Source: an uncultured Acetatifactor sp. | Lineage (GTDB): Bacteria > Bacillota > Clostridia > Lachnospirales > Lachnospiraceae | Direction of reading: 5' to 3' | Assembly (NCBI GenBank): GCA_910578215.1 | Contig: CAJTPH010000007.1 | Span: 48,356 to 112,355 of the forward strand | DNA length: 64,000 nucleotides | Shown here: positions 16,128-22,795 of the stretch, one piece after another | Layout: each line of letters opens with the position of its first letter | How positions within the stretch are numbered: the first letter of the stretch is position 1 | Notes under the pieces: model-generated | Databases searched by the model: none | What the model saw: the letters and a program-made list of their open reading frames with translations, nothing else | Told to the model about the DNA's origin: nothing | Program-made: the position numbers and the translations under genes

Positions 16128-17063
16128 TTATGCGGTGATAACGGTGCCGGTCTTGCCCTTTACGGCATCCTTTACTCTGTTCTGACAGGTAATCAGGACT
16201 CTGCCGGCGGGAATCTTTTCCAGAAAGCTTATTGCGGCCTCGATCTTGGGCAGCATGGCGCCCTCTGAAAATTGCTCCTGCGCCATTGCCGTTTTTGCCT
16301 CCCGGACGGTCATGGAGGCAATGGGCGTCTGCCCTTCCGTGCCGAAATCTCGGTAGACATATTCTACGTCGGTCAGGATGATCAGCTCGTCGCAGGCCAG
16401 GTCGGCGGCAAGCCTTGCAGCCACCGCGTCCTTTTCTATGACGGCGGAAGCGCCCTTTAGTATATGCTGCTGTTCGATGACGGGGATGCCGCCGCCTCCG
16501 CAGGCGATGACAACCTGGTCCGCGTCCGCAAGAGCGCGTATGGCGTCTATTTCCACGATGTCAATAGGCTTCGGGGCGGCAACCACACGCCGGAAGCCCC
16601 TGCCCTGGTCCTCTCTGACATAGTTGCCCTTTTTTATCTCCGTTTCGGCGTCCTCCCTGGACATATAGCGACCGATGACCTTGGTGGGCTCATAGAATGC
16701 CTCGTCGTAGGGGTCTACGGTCACCTGGGTCAGAATGGTGCTGACGGGTTTGGAAATGCCCCTGCTTAGAAGCTCCGAGCGCAGCGTATTCTGAATGTCG
16801 TAGCCCACATAGCCCTGGCTCATGGCGGAGCAGACGCACATGGGGGCGGGGGTGTAATCGATATAGATCCGGCGAAGCTCGGTCATCGCCTTGTGAATCA
16901 TGCTGACCTGGGGACCGTTGCTGTGGGTTATAACAAGCTGATAATCCTCCTCGATCAAATCCGCAAGCGCCTTTGCCGTTACCTGCACGGCGTCCCGCTG
17001 TGCTTCGGTGGTATAGCCCAGAGCGCTGTGTCCCAGTGAAACAACTGCCTTTTTCTTACTCAT
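16128..17063 (-). CDS. arcC: Carbamate kinase
   Basis: Makes ATP from carbamoyl phosphate and ADP, the last step of arginine deiminase or purine/allantoin fermentation. The 311-residue protein has the amino-acid-kinase fold: VVSLGHSALG, THSNGPQVSMIH, AMSQGYVGYDIQ, VACGGGGIPVIE-type loop (CGGGGIPVIEQQ), EKDAVAARLAADL, LTDVEYVY, and a C-terminal EGAMLPKIEAAISFL. Length is usual. ATG 17063 fits the family start; an upstream ATG at 17075 in frame is possible. No arginine deiminase, ornithine transcarbamoylase or antiporter is adjacent, so it is an orphan here. It has its own promoter and converges with the GH2 gene. Confidence 0.95.
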   Translation of the reverse strand: MSKKKAVVSLGHSALGYTTEAQRDAVQVTAKALADLIEEDYQLVITHSNGPQVSMIHKAMTELRRIYIDYTPAPMCVCSAMSQGYVGYDIQNTLRSELLSRGISKPVSTILTQVTVDPYDEAFYEPTKVIGRYMSREDAETEIKKGNYVREDQGRGFRRVVAAPKPIDIVEIDAIRALADADQVVIACGGGGIPVIEQQHILKGASAVIEKDAVAARLAADLACDELIILTDVEYVYRDFGTEGQTPIASMTVREAKTAMAQEQFSEGAMLPKIEAAISFLEKIPAGRVLITCQNRVKDAVKGKTGTVITA

Positions 17064-17113
17064 ATTGATAACCATGCCTTTCTCGCAGTCTGCGGGTTTC
17101 TCCGCAGGCTTAC

Positions 17114-17142
17114 AGTATAGCATATTTCAGATGACAAGCCAA
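17114..17142 (-). promoter_or_regulatory. Sigma-A promoter for carbamate kinase
   Basis: On the minus strand TTGGCT and TATACT are separated by 17 nt, about 50 nt upstream of the start codon. Confidence 0.65.
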
Positions 17143-17239
17143 GCGTTTCCGTTCATTTAGTTCACACAGTCCGTTCATATTATGATATAATATGTTACAT
17201 GGTTTTCCTTCTCCTGCTTTTGGACTTATCAGGCGGCAA

Positions 17240-17350
17240 CCATTTGGCGAATGCCGCGAGGGTCAAATTTCATAGCGCCCTCTGGATGCATTGCGCTTTG
17301 CTGCTTTGCAAGCTTGATACCCCGTCAGCCTGCTGCGGGGTCTTTGATTA
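17240..17350 (+). repeat. Dispersed repeat, copy 2, with a 50-nt internal insertion
   Basis: Bases 17240-17268 are identical to 4272-4300. Bases 17319-17350 match the hairpin part of copy 1 (ACCCCG...CGGGGTCTTTGATT). The 50 nt between them (17269-17318) are absent from copy 1. The element fills most of the 378-nt gap between carbamate kinase and GH42; the rest holds the minus-strand promoter and a TATAAT at about 17188 with no clear -35. Confidence 0.7.
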
Positions 17351-17441
17351 TGGAGTACAATGGGAATTTGTGCCGGCGGAGAAGTCTTTTAAGCGCAGGG
17401 GCGGAAGCGGAGAGACGGAATTAAGATAGGAGGACACGGAT

Positions 17442-19484
17442 ATGGAGAAGAGGATTTTATTTCCAAAGCTGGGCGGATTTGTACATGGCGGGGATTACAA
17501 CCCGGATCAGTGGCTGGACAGGCCGGATATTCTGGAGGAGGATGTCCGCCTGATGAAAAAGGCGGGAATAAACAGTGTGACGCTGGGGGTTTTCTCTTGG
17601 GCGGCATATGAGCCTGCGGAGGGGGAATTTTGTTTTGAGTGGATGGAGCAGATCATAGATAATCTGTATAAAAACGGCATTTACACGGTGCTGTCCACAC
17701 CTTCCGGGGCGCGTCCCGCCTGGCTGGATGAGAAATACCCGGAGGCTATGAGAGTGGATAACCGGGGGGTGCGCAATCATCACGGGGTGCGCCACAACCA
17801 TTGTATGACCTCCCCCGAGTACCGTGCCAAGGTGGCGGTCATCGACAGGAGGCTGGCGGAGCGCTTCGGCTCTCATCCGGGCGTTATCATGTATCATATT
17901 TCCAATGAGTTCGGGGGAGAGTGCTATTGTCCGCACTGTATAAAGAAGTTCAGGGAGTACCTTGGGGAGAAATTTGACCATGATATAGAAAAGCTGAATA
18001 AGGCATGGTGGACCTCGTTCTGGAGTCATCATTACAACAGCTTCGAGCAGATAGAGCCGCCCTTTGCCAACGGGGAAACCAGCGTCATGGGGCTGAATCT
18101 GGAGTGGAGGCGTTTTACGACCTGGAGCACGGACGACTTTATGCGGTTTGAGATCGATACCCTGCGCAGCGTGACGCCGGAGGTTCCCGTGACGGCAAAT
18201 TTCATGCAGATGTTCGGCGGACTGGATTACCGCCGGATGGCGCCGCACATAGACGTGGTTTCCTGGGACAATTATCCCACGTTTCACAACGATAAGGAGA
18301 CTCTGCCGGAGACCTTTGCGGAGACCGCCTTTCATCATGCCATGATGCGGTCGCTGAAAAGAGACGTCCCCTTTATGATGATGGAGAGCGCCCCGGGGCT
18401 GGTGAACTGGCACAGGGTCAATAAGCTGAAGCGTCCGGGAATCCACAGGCTCGCCTGCCTGCAGGCGGTTGCGTCAGGCTCCGATTCCGTGCAGTATTTT
18501 CAGTGGAGGAAGGGGCGGGGCTCCTATGAGCAGTTCCACGGGGCGGTAGTGGATCACAGCGGAGCGGACGACACCAGGGTATTCCGGGAGGTGGCGGAGG
18601 TGGGAGAGCTTTTGAAAAGGCTTGCGCCTGCCGCGGGCACTACGGTTCAAAGCAGAGCGGCTATTCTGTTTGACTGGGATAACCGATGGGCGATCTGGGA
18701 TGTGAAGGCCCTTGCCCAGGAGACCAAGAATTATGAGAAGGTCTGTGTGGATATCTGGAAGGAGTTCTTGAAGCTGGGTATCGACATGGACGTGGTGGGC
18801 TCTGACGAGAATCTGGACCGCTACGGCGTGGTTGTGGCGCCCATGCTGTATATGCTGAGTCCCCGTGCGGCGGCTAATTTAAAGTCCTTTGTGGAGAGGG
18901 GCGGGCAGCTGCTTGCCACCTATTTTACGGGTTATGTGGATGAAAATCAGCTCTGCTTCCAGGGCGGCTTCCCGGGGGAGGGGCTCAAGGAACTGTTCGG
19001 AATAGTCAGCGAGGAAATTGACAGCTTTTATCCCTCGGACAGGAACGGTGTCGCGTTAAAGGACGGCAGCAGGTGGGAGGTCCGGGATTATGCGGAGATT
19101 TTGAAGGTTGCGGACGCGGAGGTTCTGGGCGTCTACACGGATGATTTTTATGCGGGAGGCGCGGCGCTTACCTGTAAGCGCACCGAAAAAGAAGGCATAC
19201 GGGGCGCGGCCTATTATATGGCGGCGAGAACGGAGGCCTCCGCTATGCGCCCGCTTTTTGAGAGGCTGCTGACGGATGCGGGTATTGCCGTGAAGCGGCT
19301 GCCGGAGGGCGTGGAGTATCATGTCCGCACGGGGGAGGAGGGGGTCTATGAATTTTACTTAAACTGCACCCCGGAGCCTGTTACTGTAGAGGACGTGAAG
19401 GGCGTGGACCTGGTCACGGGCAATGCCGTGGGCGGCAGCCTTGAGCTGGGCGGTTACGGCGCTGCGGTGGTAAAGGGGGCGTAA
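17442..19484 (+). CDS. Glycoside hydrolase family 42 beta-galactosidase
   Basis: A 680-residue retaining beta-galactosidase without signal peptide, so it acts in the cytoplasm on imported galacto-oligosaccharides. The A domain opens HGGDYNPDQW. The acid/base is Glu156 in HISNEFGGE, and the nucleophile is Glu315 in MMMESAPG. Four cysteines (121 in HNHCMTS, then 161, 163 and 166 in CYCPHC) form the structural zinc site of the family. The trimerisation (B) and C-terminal beta domains complete the usual length. AGGAGG lies 8 nt before the ATG. In this pectin-rich region its natural role may be trimming galactan side chains of rhamnogalacturonan I. It converges with aroA, with 20 nt between stops. 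Confidence 0.95.
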   Translation: MEKRILFPKLGGFVHGGDYNPDQWLDRPDILEEDVRLMKKAGINSVTLGVFSWAAYEPAEGEFCFEWMEQIIDNLYKNGIYTVLSTPSGARPAWLDEKYPEAMRVDNRGVRNHHGVRHNHCMTSPEYRAKVAVIDRRLAERFGSHPGVIMYHISNEFGGECYCPHCIKKFREYLGEKFDHDIEKLNKAWWTSFWSHHYNSFEQIEPPFANGETSVMGLNLEWRRFTTWSTDDFMRFEIDTLRSVTPEVPVTANFMQMFGGLDYRRMAPHIDVVSWDNYPTFHNDKETLPETFAETAFHHAMMRSLKRDVPFMMMESAPGLVNWHRVNKLKRPGIHRLACLQAVASGSDSVQYFQWRKGRGSYEQFHGAVVDHSGADDTRVFREVAEVGELLKRLAPAAGTTVQSRAAILFDWDNRWAIWDVKALAQETKNYEKVCVDIWKEFLKLGIDMDVVGSDENLDRYGVVVAPMLYMLSPRAAANLKSFVERGGQLLATYFTGYVDENQLCFQGGFPGEGLKELFGIVSEEIDSFYPSDRNGVALKDGSRWEVRDYAEILKVADAEVLGVYTDDFYAGGAALTCKRTEKEGIRGAAYYMAARTEASAMRPLFERLLTDAGIAVKRLPEGVEYHVRTGEEGVYEFYLNCTPEPVTVEDVKGVDLVTGNAVGGSLELGGYGAAVVKGA

Positions 19485-19504
19485 GTCCCCGGGGAGTAAA
19501 TTTC

Positions 19505-20914
19505 TTATGCGGGTAAGTTCTTTAAGGCTTTGACTACGGAATCCAGCACCGGGAAATAGTTTTCAAAGGTTTTGCGGCAGCAGCCGGGGTCGGAGATGAC
19601 GATGCCCTCCGCCCGCAGCCCTGTCAGGGCAAAGCCCATTGCCATCCGGTGGTCGTCGTAGGTCTCCACCGTGGAGGGGCTGGGGCTGCCGGGATGAATG
19701 GTGAGGCTGTTTTCCGTCATTTCGCAGGCAATGCCCATTTTGCCAAGCTCCGCGGAGATTGCGGACAGACGGTCGCTCTCCTGAAAGCGGATGTGTCCGA
19801 TGCCGTTTATGGTGGTGTCGGAATCCGCGAAGGGAGCGATGGCAGCAAGGGTGATCGCCTGGTCCGAGCAGGCGGACATATCCGCGGTGACGCCGTGGAA
19901 ATGCCCGTCCGCGGGAGGCTCCACCAGGATTCCCTCCGGCGTATCGGCGGCGGTGCAGCCCATTTGCTCCAGAATGCGTATAAACTGCACGTCCCCCTGA
20001 AGGGAGTGGAAATGTACGTCGTTCACCCTGACGGGAATGCCTAACAGCGGGCTCATCGCGTAGAAATAGCATGCGGCGGATACATCCGGCTCGATCCGGT
20101 AGTCCATGGGAGTATACCGCTGCCTGTCCATTGTGCGGTAGCCCATGGGACGTGTGCTGTTGACGCATCCCGTGCAGCCGTGGCCTGCAGCGTTTCCGGC
20201 GCAGTAATACAGGGGGGTGAGGGAGACGCCGAACTGCTCCATCATTTTCTGTGTCATCTCGATATATGCCATGCCATGAGTGCCTTCGATGTAGACGGTA
20301 AAGGGCTCCTGAGACAGACAGGACACGATCATCAGGGCGCTCAGGAATTGGCTGCTGCTGTCTATATTGACGGAAATGCGGTCCTTTTGGAAGCCGTGTC
20401 CTTTCAGTGTGAAGGGGAAGTGGCCCTCGGCGCCGTCTTTGTCATACAGGATCTCACAGCCCAGCTCTTTTAAGGAATCCAGAAGGGGAGCCATGGGGCG
20501 TCTGCGCATCTGCTCGGAGGCGTCCATGCGGTAAACGCCCCGGGAAAGCCCCAGATAGGCGGTGAGGAAGCGCGCCGCAGTGCCTGCGCTGCCCACATAT
20601 TGGTCCGCCTCATGAAGCGGCACCCTGCCGCCCAGCCCTTTTACGGTAATAAGCTTTGCCGCTTCGTCTGCGGTGGTCTCAAAGCCCAGATCCTGAATAC
20701 ATTTTAAAAAGTGTCTGGAATCGTCGGAGAAAAGCGCGCCCCGCAGGGTGGAGACGCCGTCCGCCAGGGTTGCAAGCAGCAGAGCACGGTTCGTGATGCT
20801 CTTGGAGCCGGGGACCTCCACCGTAAGCGGCGCAGAAGGCAGGCTCCGCCTTTTGCCGGCGCCCTGCAGGAGATCATATATATAAGGGACCTTGTAGGAT
20901 TCTTTTAAGCTCAT
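19505..20914 (-). CDS. aroA: 3-phosphoshikimate 1-carboxyvinyltransferase (EPSP synthase)
   Basis: The sixth step of the shikimate pathway joins PEP to shikimate 3-phosphate. The 469-residue protein has VPGSKSITNRALLLATLADG (shikimate-P/PEP binding), SDDSRHFLKC, the GSAGTAARFLTA PEP loop, MRRRPMAPLLDSL, and FQESDRLSAISAEL (catalytic Glu/Asp/Arg). YDDHRMAMGFAL closes the second domain. It is about 35 residues longer than E. coli AroA (427), through an N-terminal extension (about 1-28) and an insertion with several Cys near 235-265. AAAGGA precedes the ATG. It is a single gene with its own promoter; no other aro gene is adjacent. Confidence 0.95.
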   Translation of the reverse strand: MSLKESYKVPYIYDLLQGAGKRRSLPSAPLTVEVPGSKSITNRALLLATLADGVSTLRGALFSDDSRHFLKCIQDLGFETTADEAAKLITVKGLGGRVPLHEADQYVGSAGTAARFLTAYLGLSRGVYRMDASEQMRRRPMAPLLDSLKELGCEILYDKDGAEGHFPFTLKGHGFQKDRISVNIDSSSQFLSALMIVSCLSQEPFTVYIEGTHGMAYIEMTQKMMEQFGVSLTPLYYCAGNAAGHGCTGCVNSTRPMGYRTMDRQRYTPMDYRIEPDVSAACYFYAMSPLLGIPVRVNDVHFHSLQGDVQFIRILEQMGCTAADTPEGILVEPPADGHFHGVTADMSACSDQAITLAAIAPFADSDTTINGIGHIRFQESDRLSAISAELGKMGIACEMTENSLTIHPGSPSPSTVETYDDHRMAMGFALTGLRAEGIVISDPGCCRKTFENYFPVLDSVVKALKNLPA

Positions 20915-20975
20915 GTCTGATATCCTTTCAAAAATTCAGAATTGTCAGTGGACAGGCGGTATTACCGCGTTTTTC

Positions 20976-21005
20976 AGTATAAATTACGGACAGGATATTT
21001 GTCAA
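20976..21005 (-). promoter_or_regulatory. Sigma-A promoter for aroA with downstream palindrome
   Basis: On the minus strand TTGACA and TATACT are 18 nt apart. A perfect 13-base palindrome, GCGGTATTACCGC (20956-20968), lies at the expected transcription start and could be an operator or coincidence. Confidence 0.65.
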
Positions 21006-21059
21006 TATTTGGGACGTTACCATACAGCCCGCCAGATAACGGTTTTGCAGGAATTTTTC

Positions 21060-21088
21060 TTGACAAAACCGGGAGCAGGCGCTACCAT
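21060..21088 (+). promoter_or_regulatory. Sigma-A promoter for cysK
   Basis: TTGACA and TACCAT are separated by 17 nt. The weak -10 and the palindrome immediately downstream suggest a regulated promoter. Confidence 0.55.
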
Positions 21089-21100
21089 TTATCCATAATA

Positions 21101-21121
21101 TTCCTATTTGAATAGTAGGAA
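21101..21121 (+). promoter_or_regulatory. Palindromic operator candidate for the Rrf2/CymR-like regulator
   Basis: TTCCTA and TAGGAA flank an AT-rich centre (TTCCTATT...AATAGTAGGAA) at about +6 to +26 of the predicted cysK transcript. Arm sequence and spacing resemble sites of Rrf2-family cysteine/Fe-S regulators. A regulator of that family is the second gene of this unit. Confidence 0.5.
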
Positions 21122-21176
21122 ATTAAATGCCGGGGGAATCAAGGAGATTTCCCCAGTGCGCGGAAAAGAGGAGATT

Positions 21177-22115
21177 ATGGGAAAGATATATGCAAACGCG
21201 GCGCAGCTGATCGGGCACACGCCCCTGATCAGGGTTGACAATTATGCAAAGGAGCGGGGGATTGTAAATGTGACGCTTTTGGCGAAGCTGGAATATTTAA
21301 ATCCGGCGGGAAGCGTCAAGGACAGGGTTGCCCTGGCGATGATCGAGGATGCGGAGCGCAAGGGTGTCTTAAAGCCCGGCGCAGCGATTATAGAGCCTAC
21401 CTCCGGCAATACGGGGATAGGTCTTGCCTGCGTGGCTGCCGCAAAGGGCTACCGTACGATTTTGACCCTGCCGGACACCATGAGCATGGAGAGGAGGACC
21501 CTTCTTGGGGCTTACGGGGCGGAGCTTGTTTTGACGGAGGGCGCAAAGGGGATGAAGGGAGCGATCGAGAAGGCGGATGAGCTGCAAAGGGAGATTCCCG
21601 GCGCGGTTATTCTGGGGCAGTTTGACAATCCGGCGAACCCGGCGGCCCATGCCGCGGCTACCGGTCCTGAAATATGGGAGGATACGGAGGGGCAGATAGA
21701 TATCTTTGTGGCGGGAGTTGGCACGGGAGGCACCATCACCGGGGTTGGCACTTATTTGAAATCCAGAAATCCCCGGATTCAGGTGGTTGCCGTGGAGCCG
21801 GCGGATTCGCCCGTGCTCTCCGGCGGGCAGCCCGGTTCCCATGAGCTTCAGGGAATCGGGGCGGGCTTTGTCCCGTCTGTCCTCAATGCGCAGATTTATG
21901 ACCGGATTGTGACGGTGACAACGGAGGAGGCATATTCAACGGGACGCCTGATTGCAAGGAGGGAAGGCATTTTGGTGGGAATCACTTCGGGAGCCGCGCT
22001 CCATGCGGCGTCAAAGCTTGCGCTTGCGCCCGAAAATGCGGGAAAGACCATTGTTGCGCTGCTTCCCGACTCCGGCGACAGATATCTCTCCACGCAGATG
22101 TTTGCGGAGGGGTGA
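21177..22115 (+). CDS. cysK: Cysteine synthase (O-acetylserine thiol-lyase)
   Basis: This PLP enzyme makes cysteine from O-acetylserine and sulfide. Of its 312 residues, PAGSVKDRVALAMI holds the PLP Lys, PTSGNTGIGLA is the substrate loop, GVGTGGTITGVG binds the PLP phosphate, and LLPDSGDRYLST is the C-terminal Ser motif. ATG 21177 is chosen because GAGGAG is just upstream and the family start GKIYANAAQLIGHTPLIR follows; the open frame back to 21108 crosses the putative operator. In Bacillus, CysK binds the Rrf2 regulator CymR as co-repressor. Here an Rrf2 gene lies 131 nt downstream, which suggests the same partnership. Confidence 0.95.
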   Translation: MGKIYANAAQLIGHTPLIRVDNYAKERGIVNVTLLAKLEYLNPAGSVKDRVALAMIEDAERKGVLKPGAAIIEPTSGNTGIGLACVAAAKGYRTILTLPDTMSMERRTLLGAYGAELVLTEGAKGMKGAIEKADELQREIPGAVILGQFDNPANPAAHAAATGPEIWEDTEGQIDIFVAGVGTGGTITGVGTYLKSRNPRIQVVAVEPADSPVLSGGQPGSHELQGIGAGFVPSVLNAQIYDRIVTVTTEEAYSTGRLIARREGILVGITSGAALHAASKLALAPENAGKTIVALLPDSGDRYLSTQMFAEG

Positions 22116-22246
22116 GCTGCCCAGGGCGGCACGGAAGGAAACCGGGGAGTACGGTGTAAGACGCCGGTGGAAAGCAGGGGCATCCGGGCGGAAGCGGCGG
22201 CACGGCGGGAAGCGGGGAATATGGTACAGGCGTTGGGAGAAAGCTT

Positions 22247-22672
22247 ATGAAAATTTCTACAAAGGGCAGGTATGCGGTGCGGGTCATGCTGGACCTTGCG
22301 CTGAACGATACAGGAGAGTGTATCAAGGTTAAGGATATTGCCGCCAGGCAGGAGATATCGGAAAAGTATCTGGAGCAGATCATAGGGATGCTGAACAAGG
22401 CGGGCTATGTCACCGGCGTCCGGGGAGCCCGGGGCGGCTACCGTTTGGCGAAAAGGGCGGAGGACTGCACGGTGGGCATGATTCTGCGGCTGACGGAGGG
22501 CTCCATGGCGCCGGTGGCATGTCTGGACCAGGGAGCCTCTGTCTGCGGAAGGTGTGATGCCTGCGAGACCCTGGAGGTCTGGAGAGAGCTGTATGCGGCG
22601 GTAAACCGGGTTATAGACAATGTGACCATTGCCGATCTGGCAAAAAAACGGAAGGCAGGAACTGTAATATGA
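22247..22672 (+). CDS. Rrf2-family transcriptional regulator (CymR/IscR-like)
   Basis: A 141-residue winged-helix regulator opens MKISTKGRYAVRVMLDLAL, the classic Rrf2 start. IAARQEISEKYLEQIIGMLNKAGYV is the HTH and GARGGYRLAK the wing. The C-terminal half has four Cys (ACLDQGASVCGRCDACETLEVW). Three such Cys hold a [2Fe-2S] cluster in IscR, while CymR lacks a cluster and senses CysK. GGGAG lies 7 nt before the ATG. The 131 nt after cysK are GC-rich and have no terminator, so co-transcription is likely. Whether it reads Fe-S status or cysteine supply cannot be decided here; the link to cysK favours sulfur control. Confidence 0.88.
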   Translation: MKISTKGRYAVRVMLDLALNDTGECIKVKDIAARQEISEKYLEQIIGMLNKAGYVTGVRGARGGYRLAKRAEDCTVGMILRLTEGSMAPVACLDQGASVCGRCDACETLEVWRELYAAVNRVIDNVTIADLAKKRKAGTVI

Positions 22673-22705
22673 AAATGCAAATATTGCTGACTTTTCCAAG
22701 CCCGG

Positions 22706-22735
22706 TTGATGAGAGGTGCGTGGGAATGATATATT
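22706..22735 (+). promoter_or_regulatory. Putative promoter of the secreted repeat protein / pectate lyase unit
   Basis: TTGATG and TATATT are 18 nt apart, 61 nt before the start codon. Confidence 0.45.
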
Positions 22736-22795
22736 AGATTCGGAGGATTAAAACAAAAAGCAGCTGATAATGCAAGGGTAAGGGAGAGAGCGGCA

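Noticed and set aside
17160..17200. Plus-strand promoter with TATAAT upstream of GH42
   Set aside because: The -10 is good but the nearest -35-like hexamer (TTCACA) is 19 nt away and poor; the gene starts 250 nt downstream beyond a repeat element.
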